Both the position numbers and the translations under genes were made by a program. A stretch of DNA of 64,000 bases, taken from the NCBI RefSeq assembly GCF_900176165.1, contig NZ_FWWU01000001.1, forward strand, positions 62,001 through 126,000, read 5' to 3'. The notes under the pieces are model-generated. The model worked only from the letters and a program-made list of their open reading frames with translations. It ran no database searches and had not been told where the DNA came from. Shown here one piece after another: positions 1 to 7,880 of this stretch (the stretch's first letter is position 1; every line of letters begins with the position of its first letter). Source of the DNA: Deinococcus hopiensis KR-140. Lineage in GTDB: Bacteria; Deinococcota; Deinococci; Deinococcales; Deinococcaceae.

Positions 1-1334
1 AACTCCGCGCTGGTCGGCGTTGGGACTTCCTCTTCTCTTCGCGCCTCACCCAGCACGTCAGTCTTCGAGGGCACGAAATCAGATCCCTTCACCATGCCGA
101 GGAACGATTCCCCTGGGTTTTGCTGCAGCAGGTTGAGCACACTGACAAAATCTCGGGTGACGTCGCGTGGCGTGAGAAAGTTTCCGGCACCCAGTCGACC
201 CAGCACCTCGGTCATGAACGCCAACAGGTCATCGTCGCTGATGGTGGAGGAATACCCGTAATGCAAGGCGTGTAGTCGCCGTAACGTGGTCAGTAGGGCG
301 AACACTTCTTCATTGCTGAGTGTCTCCAGGCGCAACACTGGACCTGCGTAGTCCTGCAGGCCCTCACGAGCGAAGCGGCTCTGTTCCAAGCGACTGCGAA
401 GCGCTTCATAGGAGAACAGCCCACGGCGGGTGTCCTCTACCAACTGCGGTGTTGCGCTGACCAGGAGCTGCAAGTACTGCGCCCGCCCTTGCAGGGTGTC
501 GTTCAGCATCGTGAGGAGCTTTTCGTAGTTCGCATTGCGGGAGACGCTCTGCGTGATCTTGTAGAGGTTCACTGCCTCATCAATCACGACTACCAGGCCT
601 GCGTAGCCGATGGACTTGACGAACTGGGCGAGCAACTTCACGTAGTCGTACCAAGTGTCATCGTCGATGATGACGCGCACGCCCAGCGCCTCTCGCGCTT
701 CGGTCTTGGTGGAGTACTCCCCGCGCAGCCACTTCAACGCTGCATTCTTCAATTCATCATTCCCGAGTTGATGGCCTCGCCAGTAGGCACTGATCACGCG
801 AGCGAAGTCGAAGCCGTGCACCAGCCCTTCGAGTTCATTCACCGCTTCATGAATACGTCCTTCAACGGCACTCCCGAAGGACGGGTCGTTCGGGGTGATG
901 CCACTTGCGACGACCTGCCCCTGCACGCCGCTGATCCACTTCTCCAGCATGGCCGGCAGCGCACCACCATCCGGGCGAACGCGCGTGGATAGATTGCGTG
1001 CCAGTTCCCGGTACGTGGCCAGACCTTGACCACGACCACCGGTGAGGCGGCGTTCTGGGCTGAGGTCAGCGTCTGCCACCACGAAATTGCGGTTCATCGC
1101 GTAGTTGCGCAGGAGTTGCAATAGGAAGCTCTTCCCAGCTCCGTAGCGCCCGGAGATCACCCGAAATCCCGCACCGCCATCGGCGACGTTGGCGATGTCC
1201 CCCAGCAATGCCTCAATCTCAGGCTTGCGGCCCACGACGATGTGCTCGATGCCGATGCGGGGAACAACTCCGGCACCTAGGGAGCTGAAGAGGGCGGTTG
1301 TGATGCGTCTGGGGATCGTGGGGGGATGCGTCAT
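1..1334 (-). CDS. DUF2791/BrxD-type P-loop ATPase (3' end outside window)
   Basis: The frame opens with ATG at 1334 (MTHPPTIPRRITTALFSS) and stays open to the left edge, so the C-terminus is missing. It carries a Walker A motif GRYGAGKS near residue 60 and a Walker B LVVVIDEAVNLY near residue 250. The segment FLTPRDVTRDFVSVLNLL near residue 400 resembles the conserved end of DUF2791 proteins, the family that includes BREX BrxD-like ATPases. I infer a cytoplasmic NTPase, probably nucleic-acid linked. It starts 10 bp after the stop of the TerB protein gene, so the two are very likely co-transcribed. The exact subfamily, and whether a helicase follows, cannot be told from this window. Confidence 0.85.
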   Translation of the reverse strand, partial: MTHPPTIPRRITTALFSSLGAGVVPRIGIEHIVVGRKPEIEALLGDIANVADGGAGFRVISGRYGAGKSFLLQLLRNYAMNRNFVVADADLSPERRLTGGRGQGLATYRELARNLSTRVRPDGGALPAMLEKWISGVQGQVVASGITPNDPSFGSAVEGRIHEAVNELEGLVHGFDFARVISAYWRGHQLGNDELKNAALKWLRGEYSTKTEAREALGVRVIIDDDTWYDYVKLLAQFVKSIGYAGLVVVIDEAVNLYKITQSVSRNANYEKLLTMLNDTLQGRAQYLQLLVSATPQLVEDTRRGLFSYEALRSRLEQSRFAREGLQDYAGPVLRLETLSNEEVFALLTTLRRLHALHYGYSSTISDDDLLAFMTEVLGRLGAGNFLTPRDVTRDFVSVLNLLQQNPGESFLGMVKGSDFVPSKTDVLGEARREEEVPTPTSAE

Positions 1335-1343
1335 GGGTCTGGG

Positions 1344-4300
1344 TTACTCCGGGAGGGTGAGGCTTCGCACTTGGAGTACGCGGCGGACATCATCACGGTA
1401 CGCCACCTCAACCGTGAGGGGGTCGCCGTAGGGGTCAATCAGGATATCCCCGAGGGTGTCAAGGGCATGGGTGTTCAGATCTTCCAGGACGGCTGATGCG
1501 AGAGCGTGCCGAGCAGCAGTGAAGGCCTCCAGTTCCACCAGCGACAGGTCAGATTGCAGGAGGCGTGCCAGGATTTCCAGATGCAAGAGTGGCAGGACTT
1601 CGGCGAGGTCCTGCCACGGACCTTCGAGGCGTTTTGCGGGAGCGGTGAGGGGCTCTTCCTGCGGATACAGCAAGAAGTTCAGTTCCTCACGGTAATCCTC
1701 CACGGCGATGAGGAGCCCGCCTTCCTGCTGAAGTAGAACGTCACCCAGTGTGGATTCCGCGGCCTCATTCACCTCGTCCACCAGCGTACTGACGAAGGTG
1801 CCGAGGGGCAGTTGTACGTCACGCTCTGACATTTCCCAATCCTGATCGTGGAGTTGCCGCAGGAGGTCTTGCGCAGGAGGTGACATGGTGCCCAGAGCTG
1901 TGGCGAGAGTGTCCAGGTGAGCGGGGCGAGATCTAGGTGTATCCACCAGGAAAGGAGTGGTGGTCAAGGCCGATCCAGGTGAATCAAGAGCCGTCTCGGG
2001 CTGGTCTGCGGGTGGGCGTGGCGAAAGCGGTGCTGCTGCTGCTGAAGATTCCCCAGGCAGGCCTTCTTCGAGCAGGCGCTCCCGAATCTCCTCGGACTCC
2101 CGTTGCAAGATGGCCAGGCGGCTCAGGTCCAGCTGTACCCCGGTGGCAAGACGCTGCGGGGCAGGCAAGGTCGCCTGGGGGGCTTGCTGCTGAGGCAGCA
2201 GGTGGGCATCGAGATAGGCTTTGAGGTCTTCACTTAGGTCGATGTCGCGGAGGAGGAACTTGGTGCCTGCCTGCTTCCGAGCGAGATTCTCCGCGTGTCG
2301 GACACCTTGGGTGAGCAGCTTGGAGAGTTTCCCGTCCTGTGGGTAGCGCGGTACGGTGCCAATCGTGTAGGAGAAGGGAGGTCCCTCGAACACGGCGCCT
2401 GCGAACGCGCGTCTGTTGATCTGGGTGGCGGTTTTCGGTCCCAGGCGTTCGAATACCGATGTGCCGGTTGTCTCCCGGTAGAACTCGTCTATCAGGGTGA
2501 TGGCGCGGTCGAACAAGGCATCGAGGGTGGCCTGGTCCTTGGCATCCCGGTAGAACTTGTTGGTGTTGGGGGTATACGTGATGAGGTGGCGGAACATCTC
2601 CTGGGGAACGTGCGTTCGGTCATCGCCTTCCAGCCAGTGCTGGATGAGCAGGTTCGCCCGGTCCTCCCCATGGTCCACCGTGAGATCGCTTCTCCCGTAC
2701 GCCTTGGCCTCTTCCAACCAGGCTTGCTTTTCTGCTTCACCCAGTTCGTAGTAGTGAACGAAGTCCGTCAACCAGGATGGGAGGTAGTCGTCGAGCCGAG
2801 GATGGGATTCCCGGTACCTGTGCCAGAGGCGGCGGAGGTGCTGGAATGCGGCTTCTGGATGGGGAAAGCCCACGCCATGGATGACCTCATAGGCGTGAAG
2901 GAAGAGGTAACTCAAATCGGTTTCAAGCGCTTCTCCTGCGCGGAAACGTGCGCGCCAGAAGAAGTACCAGGCGGCCTGAGCTTGATTGAGGACGTGGTAG
3001 TTGGTCCAGTAGGACTGGAGTGGTACAGGCTGGGCGTTCTTGCGCGTCTCGTTCACACGGCGGCGGGCTTCTTCAAGGAATGAGCCGATGTAGGCGTGGT
3101 GGCTGTGCAACTGCTCCCAGCGGCCCTGCTGTCGCCCCGTCTGCCGTTTGAGGGCCTTGGCCTCTGACGAAGTTCCCGATGAGGTGGCGGTGATCCACGG
3201 CAGGGTTGGCATGGTTGGTGCGGTCGCCAAGCTTTCCGCTTCTGCAAGTGCTGGCATGGGTTCCCGAGGGGCACGAAAGGGTTGCCCTAAGCCCTCCAGG
3301 TGGTGGGGGACCTCTGGCACCATGTTCGAGCCACTGACTTTGGGTTGTTGTCGACGCACGTCCAGCGTGGCGACCAGGTAGCGGCGCATGTTCCGGAGAA
3401 GATTGGGGATGACGGCCAGGGGATCGTGCTGTGGCCCTTCCAATATGGGGAGGGGACCTTGCTTGGCAGGAAGGCTCGAAGTCCTTGACGTGTCTACCAG
3501 GGAGTTGTGTTCAGCGGGCAAACGTCCACTGGAGTCATGACAATGGGGAAATACCGGCTCTGGTCGGGCGGGTGCGACCAGATTGTGGGTGAATGGGGGG
3601 GGAGCGATTTGAATTGAACGGTTGGGCAGGGAAGGAGGGGGCCGAGAGGTATCGGAGCCGGACAGGCCTGGTTCTTCCAAGTCGATGACCGCGAAGTTGA
3701 GTTCTGGCGTGACTGTGTTATGACCGCCTTGTTCCTTCCTTGGCAGCTTTGAAAGGTCGGCTTCCAACGTTTCCTTCCGGCTTCCGTCAGGTGTGAGAAG
3801 CTCAAGCGTGACGGGGCCACACACCTGTCGTACCACCTGAGCGAGCTGATCGAATTTTTGCGTTACTTGTCTGCCACGGAAGACCTCCTTCTCATCGAAT
3901 GTAATGCGGACATACCCTGGCTCGACGTGGAACTGGGCTGGCTTCAAGAACGCACGCATCTGCATGGTGCTTCGCTGGATGACGGCGCTTCCCCACTGAT
4001 TCTGGGAGAGCGGAACGTTCCGGCGAGGCGGCGGCGCACTTGGGCTGGAGAGAGTTTCCAGCGGTCCTGTGGGCTGCTGAGTGTAGACGCCCTCCGGCGT
4101 GACGATTTCCAGCTCTACTGGTCCAAAGGTTTTGAGGACGGCCTGGGCGAGTTCGTTGAAGAGGCGGGTGATCTGCCGGGCATGAAAAAGGCTCTTCTCG
4201 TCATACGTGACGCGGATGCGGGAGTCATCGCCGTGCACTTCAGCCGGCTTTAGGAATGCGCGCACCCGCATGCTGGCCGTCCAGGTGAAGTTCTGCCATC

Positions 4301-4373
4301 GGGGGTCCAACCGAAGATCCGGGAGGGGTGCCGTGGTGGGTGTGGATTCCGGAGGTTCATAGGATGGGGGCAC
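1344..4373 (-). CDS. TerB_N/TerB_C domain protein, 1009 aa
   Basis: The GTG start at 4373 has a GGAGG ribosome site 8 nt upstream. Residues about 35-95 and 135-200 are two copies of one module: MRVRAFLKPAEVH and MQMRAFLKPAQFH, each followed by a DEK and GPVxLExxTPxG pattern. A long low-complexity, proline-rich linker follows. The middle region (about 430-590: HHAYIGSFLEEARRR, QAAWYFFWRARFR, LDDYLPSWLTDFVHYYELG) looks like TerB_N, and the C-terminus, rich in LxDILIDPYGDPL-type motifs, looks like TerB_C. TerB-type proteins of this sort occur beside DUF2791 ATPases in putative defence clusters; the function is unproven. The downstream ATPase gene is 10 bp away. Confidence 0.8.
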   Translation of the reverse strand: MPPSYEPPESTPTTAPLPDLRLDPRWQNFTWTASMRVRAFLKPAEVHGDDSRIRVTYDEKSLFHARQITRLFNELAQAVLKTFGPVELEIVTPEGVYTQQPTGPLETLSSPSAPPPRRNVPLSQNQWGSAVIQRSTMQMRAFLKPAQFHVEPGYVRITFDEKEVFRGRQVTQKFDQLAQVVRQVCGPVTLELLTPDGSRKETLEADLSKLPRKEQGGHNTVTPELNFAVIDLEEPGLSGSDTSRPPPSLPNRSIQIAPPPFTHNLVAPARPEPVFPHCHDSSGRLPAEHNSLVDTSRTSSLPAKQGPLPILEGPQHDPLAVIPNLLRNMRRYLVATLDVRRQQPKVSGSNMVPEVPHHLEGLGQPFRAPREPMPALAEAESLATAPTMPTLPWITATSSGTSSEAKALKRQTGRQQGRWEQLHSHHAYIGSFLEEARRRVNETRKNAQPVPLQSYWTNYHVLNQAQAAWYFFWRARFRAGEALETDLSYLFLHAYEVIHGVGFPHPEAAFQHLRRLWHRYRESHPRLDDYLPSWLTDFVHYYELGEAEKQAWLEEAKAYGRSDLTVDHGEDRANLLIQHWLEGDDRTHVPQEMFRHLITYTPNTNKFYRDAKDQATLDALFDRAITLIDEFYRETTGTSVFERLGPKTATQINRRAFAGAVFEGPPFSYTIGTVPRYPQDGKLSKLLTQGVRHAENLARKQAGTKFLLRDIDLSEDLKAYLDAHLLPQQQAPQATLPAPQRLATGVQLDLSRLAILQRESEEIRERLLEEGLPGESSAAAAPLSPRPPADQPETALDSPGSALTTTPFLVDTPRSRPAHLDTLATALGTMSPPAQDLLRQLHDQDWEMSERDVQLPLGTFVSTLVDEVNEAAESTLGDVLLQQEGGLLIAVEDYREELNFLLYPQEEPLTAPAKRLEGPWQDLAEVLPLLHLEILARLLQSDLSLVELEAFTAARHALASAVLEDLNTHALDTLGDILIDPYGDPLTVEVAYRDDVRRVLQVRSLTLPE

Positions 4374-4600
4374 GTGTTGAACCTCCGACGAATGAAGGAA
4401 CCCTCGCAGGTCAAGTGATGTTGCAGCTCGTCGGCGCTCCTGTTCAAGGAGTGCCGGCCCTTGTGGCTACGAACTTGCAGGGTATTTTCGCAGGATGTTT
4501 GCGAGGAGTACGTCGAGCGAAACGCAGCCGAGCTGGATGGACCGCTCCCTTACTTCTGTGCAGCCACCAGGTTTTACCAAGTGGCCGCACAGTCCAAATT

Positions 4601-5092
4601 CTACGAAAGATGTTGTTGGAGGAGCTCGACCGTATTCCTAAATCTCTCTCGATCGAAGCGATTGCGTTCATCCGTAAAAAGATCAACAGCCAGAGCCAAA
4701 GCGTCGTCTCTTATTAGCTTGAAGTCGTGTCGATCCGCAATATCCAGCATCTCCTGCTCTTTACTGACAGGAATCTCTAACCAAGAGTCAACTCTCCCTG
4801 AATTTATTTCCCCAAGGTCACTCAAAGCCCGGGGGAGATCATTGAGCATGACTAATTGCGGGTACTGATAGTATTCATCATCCCCGCTGAATGCCTTCGT
4901 ACCCTCGAAGTCTTCCAGATCAAAGTGATCATCCCCGAGGATTCGACGTGCATCTTCATTCGTGAAGCCTTCTGGCTTGTTGGTGTAGACCAAGCTAGCT
5001 AACATGCTTTTTGCAGAAAGGCAGATGATTCTGTCTTCCAGCGGAGTTTCACTACGATGATCTGGAACGACCCCGTAAAAGTAAGTTGCCAT
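4601..5092 (-). CDS. hypothetical acidic protein, 163 aa
   Basis: Begins MATYFYGVVPDHRSETPLED. Both a weak AGGA ribosome site and a TAGGAT hexamer 5 nt before ATG are present, so the transcript could be leaderless. The protein is acidic, has no membrane segment or recognisable motif, and its codons are less GC-rich than those of the neighbouring ATPase and TerB genes. It is upstream of and co-directional with the TerB gene, but a gap of about 227 bp separates them, so an operon is uncertain. I do not recognise the family. It could be an accessory or immunity-like gene of the island, but nothing in the sequence proves this. Confidence 0.6.
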   Translation of the reverse strand: MATYFYGVVPDHRSETPLEDRIICLSAKSMLASLVYTNKPEGFTNEDARRILGDDHFDLEDFEGTKAFSGDDEYYQYPQLVMLNDLPRALSDLGEINSGRVDSWLEIPVSKEQEMLDIADRHDFKLIRDDALALAVDLFTDERNRFDRERFRNTVELLQQHLS

Positions 5093-5150
5093 GCACTATC
5101 CTACCTATTTTGGTGCTGCCCCCTGACGCTTTCTCACTCATCGAGGACGG

Positions 5151-5392
5151 GGAAGTTTGTTGAGAGGGAACCGGGTCTTCATCTCCTCCGCCAGCCGTGC
5201 GGCGGTGCCGGGCCAGTCCCTCAACCCGGGATGGTCGAAGTTCCCGTCCTGTCCACAGTCGAACGACGGATCGACCAGAGCACGGAGGTAGGTCAAGCCC
5301 AGCTGCCAGTCGAGCAGGCCGTGGGCGTGCTGGTTTCCGTAACGCAGCAGGCGGCGGTAGCAGGCGGCGTCGCAGTCCCGATGGTCCTCTGC
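5151..5392 (-). pseudogene. remnant of an unidentified coding sequence
   Basis: In one minus-strand frame the stretch reads EDHRDCDAACYRRLLRYG, then HAHGLLDWQLGLTYLRALVD, and ends KTRFPLNKLPRPR before a TGA. The composition and GC3 are those of real protein, but an in-frame TAG lies just upstream and no start is visible, so it is a 5'-truncated or frameshifted remnant. A second frame upstream (5561-5430: ELVAFHLTDDLLSELYHQG) may be its original N-terminus, separated by a frameshift. Family not recognised. Apart from this I see no gene between 5093 and 5620. Confidence 0.4.
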
Positions 5393-5621
5393 CTATTCTG
5401 CATTTGGCTCGTTCGGTGGGTTGTAATTGGGTGGTCAGGCGCCCTGGGTGAGGCATGGTGGCAATGGTGACCGGGCAGATGTTGCCCTGGTGATACAGCT
5501 CGCTCAACAAGTCATCTGTTAAGTGGAAAGCCACAAGCTCAGGAGTTGGCGGGGGCACCAAAATTGCAAGTCCCTCTCCCTTGCAGACGCACCAAGTCCT
5601 GCTTGGAAAATACTCTTATTG

Positions 5622-5639
5622 CAAAGGTGTACACCTTTG
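5622..5639. promoter_or_regulatory. 18-bp perfect palindrome upstream of parA (likely operator)
   Basis: CAAAGGTGTACACCTTTG is an exact palindrome centred 24 bp before the GTG start of parA. Its position and symmetry suggest an operator for a dimeric regulator. The obvious candidate is the Phd/YefM-like N-terminal part of the downstream ParA, because Phd-type antitoxins bind palindromes in their own promoters. I found no convincing -35/-10 pair, so the exact promoter is open. Confidence 0.6.
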
Positions 5640-5653
5640 TTTAAGCTCATTCT

Positions 5654-6688
5654 GTGACGAACGACTCCCGCACGCTTGTGAAGACCCGCGAGCTGCGCAC
5701 GAAGTTGCCGGAATACCTCGCCCGCGTCAAGGCGGGCGAGCGGCTCGTAGTAGAGCGGCACAGTGAGGCTGTAGCGGCGCTCGTGCCACTCGCAGACTAC
5801 TGGCGCCTGCATCACGACCGCGTTCGGGCACGTTTCGGAAAGGACTCCATGAACACGCAACGTATTGTCGTGACGAACGTCTCTGGCGGTGAGGGTAAGA
5901 CGACAACTGCGCGCGAAGTCGCGTATGCCCTTGCCTCACGTGGTTACCGCGTCGGCCTGGTTGACCTCGATCCACAAGCTTCCCTGACCAAAAGCCTTGG
6001 GCTGCACGACCCGCAGGAGGACGGCACTCCTCCCACTGCCCTGCTGGAGGACGCCCCGGCGCTCAGCGTCTTCGCACGTGACGGGACAATGCTGCCCTCC
6101 CCCACCAGCGTCTACGGCGTAGATGTGTGGCCAGCCAACGCCTCCCTCGGCGGGGCTGACGCCCTGCTCGCCACGGACCCCAGCCGTCTGCATAACTTGC
6201 GCGACGCGCTAGACGCCCTCACGGGGTACGACTTCCTCTTCCTTGACACCAAGCCCAGTCTGTCCCACCTGCTCTACGCCTCTGTGGCCGCTGCCGATCA
6301 CCTTGTGGTCCCGGTCAACGGCATCAAGGGCATGGAGAACCTGGAGGAACTCGGCAAGTTGCTCAAGCTCGCCCGGCCTGTGAGCCCACGGATCGGCGTT
6401 CGGCTCTTTGTGCCCAACCGTATCCGCCCCAACCTCAACCATCACAAGAACATCATGGCGACGCTGCAGCAGTACGCGGCTATCGCGCCAGTGAGCCGCG
6501 CCATTGGAGACCGTGTGCCTGTCGTGGGCGGCGCGTTGGAAGCGCGGCAACCCGTCGTGGTGCATCGCCCACGCAGTGAGGCGGCGCTTGAGTATCAGGC
6601 TGTGGCAGACGACCTGCTTGCCGCGCTGGGTGTGTCCCCTTCCTCCACGCTCTCCCCCACTGAGCCTGCAGTGGAGGAGGCGCTGTGA
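5654..6688 (+). CDS. parA: ParA-type partition ATPase with Phd/YefM-like N-terminal extension
   Basis: The long form starts at GTG 5654. Residues 1-60 (VKTRELRTKLPEYLARVKAG, then LVVERHSEAVAALVP) match the fold pattern of Phd/YefM antitoxins. An in-frame ATG at 5849 (Met66) has its own GGAAAGGA ribosome site and starts a normal-length ParA. The ATPase part has SGGEGKTT at residues 77-84, LVDLDPQAS, and the FLFLDTKPSL switch region. The lysine that opens the usual KGGxGKT deviant Walker motif is replaced by serine. The gene overlaps parB by 4 bp. The extension probably gives DNA binding and autoregulation through the 5622-5639 palindrome, as the HTH extension does in type Ib ParA proteins (inference). 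Either or both starts may be used. Confidence 0.85.
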   Translation: MTNDSRTLVKTRELRTKLPEYLARVKAGERLVVERHSEAVAALVPLADYWRLHHDRVRARFGKDSMNTQRIVVTNVSGGEGKTTTAREVAYALASRGYRVGLVDLDPQASLTKSLGLHDPQEDGTPPTALLEDAPALSVFARDGTMLPSPTSVYGVDVWPANASLGGADALLATDPSRLHNLRDALDALTGYDFLFLDTKPSLSHLLYASVAAADHLVVPVNGIKGMENLEELGKLLKLARPVSPRIGVRLFVPNRIRPNLNHHKNIMATLQQYAAIAPVSRAIGDRVPVVGGALEARQPVVVHRPRSEAALEYQAVADDLLAALGVSPSSTLSPTEPAVEEAL

Positions 6689-7653
6689 CAAGGCGTCACA
6701 CAGCGACGGTGCTGCCGGGTGTGCCGCGAGGGGCGGCCCTTGATGCCCTGGGAGGCGTAGAGCAAGCTGCCGCGATTCACGTCATGCCCAACCTCGTGCA
6801 GCCTCAGCCGGGCTTCAACCCTAGAGGCCGTTACCTGCGCCCGGGGCAGGACCCGTTCTCTCCGGAGGCCCTTGCAGATCTCACCGCGAGTATTCGGGAA
6901 CATGGGGTGCTTACGCCCCTGCTGGTGCGACCCCGCCCAGGGGGTTATTGGATCGTCGCAGGAGAGAGGCGCTGGCGGGCATTCGAGGCCGCGCGGGCCC
7001 TCGACGCTCAGGAAGGCCTGCCAGAACGTTCGGGCCTGCGTACCCTTCCGGTAGTGGTGCGCTCCCTGTCGGACGTGGAGGCCGAGGAGTTGGCCCTGAT
7101 TGAGAACGGCCAGCGTGAGGACCTTGACCTCGTGCAGGAGACGCTGTTGGGCTTCGACTTGCTTGCTCGTCACACGGGGCTGCCGCGCGATGAGCTGCCC
7201 GCCTATCTCACCCGCGCGCGCAATTACCCGGAGCGCGACGAGTTTGGTGTGGCCGACTTGCTCCGCCGGACTTTCGGCACGGGGCTGAGCGTGTGGGTAC
7301 AGCAGAGATCGAAGATTCTGCGGTTGACCTCAGAGGAGCGAATGGCCGTGCAGACGGGGCGGCTTGATGCGAAGGTGGCGTATCAGCTGCTTGCCCTGCC
7401 TGAAGGAGCCGAGCGGCAGGGGGTTCTGCGAGCGGCAGTAGAAGAACACTTGACGAGCGCTCTGGTGCGTGAGCGGGTTCAGAGGGTACTGGGAGTGGCC
7501 CGTAGCGAAGCGCATGCGGAGGCGGAAGGCTTGCGCCGCATGTTGGGGCGCGTGGACCGTCTGTCTGACGACCGGGCGATCCAGGCTCGGGAATTGATGC
7601 AGCAACTCCGTGCCTTACTGGAGGAAGACAGTCCACGAAAGGCCCGCCGCTAA
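6685..7653 (+). CDS. parB: ParB/Spo0J-type partition protein
   Basis: GTG start at 6685 overlaps the parA stop (GTGA) and is preceded by GGAGGAGG. The N-terminal half has the ParB nuclease-like/CTPase core: LADLTASIREHGVLTPLLVR, then IVAGERRWRAFEAAR and ELALIENGQREDLDLVQET. A middle HTH region and a C-terminal helical dimerisation part follow; the length of 322 aa is normal. It would load on a centromere and act with ParA to segregate the replicon. No canonical parS was seen; the inverted repeat just downstream at 7683-7715 is one candidate for a non-canonical site. Confidence 0.92.
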   Translation: MTRRHTATVLPGVPRGAALDALGGVEQAAAIHVMPNLVQPQPGFNPRGRYLRPGQDPFSPEALADLTASIREHGVLTPLLVRPRPGGYWIVAGERRWRAFEAARALDAQEGLPERSGLRTLPVVVRSLSDVEAEELALIENGQREDLDLVQETLLGFDLLARHTGLPRDELPAYLTRARNYPERDEFGVADLLRRTFGTGLSVWVQQRSKILRLTSEERMAVQTGRLDAKVAYQLLALPEGAERQGVLRAAVEEHLTSALVRERVQRVLGVARSEAHAEAEGLRRMLGRVDRLSDDRAIQARELMQQLRALLEEDSPRKARR

Positions 7654-7682
7654 CGGCAAATAGAGCACTTGCTAAGAACTGA

Positions 7683-7715
7683 AGAGGGCTTATCCACCCG
7701 GTGGATAAGCCCTCT
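7683..7715. repeat. 33-bp inverted repeat with opposed DnaA-box-like cores
   Basis: The left arm AGAGGGCTTATCCACC (7683-7698) and right arm GGTGGATAAGCCCTCT (7700-7715) are exact reverse complements around one base. It lies 30 bp after the parB stop. It could be a rho-independent terminator, but no T-run follows. Each arm holds TTATCCACC, one base from the DnaA-box consensus TTATCCACA, so a centromere or replication role is also possible. Confidence 0.6.
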
Positions 7716-7880
7716 CTCCTGTTGGCTACGGTTGTGAATCTCACAGAGTAAAGTCGCATTCGAGGCCACTGCCCACCATGCGTTTCCCACGACAATGCCC
7801 CTCCCTGTTCACGTCTGAGGGCATTGAGTTCGGAGATGTTCCCTCGCCTCCCGGCAGCGAAGACCTACCAAGGAGACCGT

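Noticed and set aside
2295..3083. A 262-aa plus-strand frame inside the TerB gene
   Set aside because: Shadow frame; the minus strand carries recognisable TerB_N sequence.
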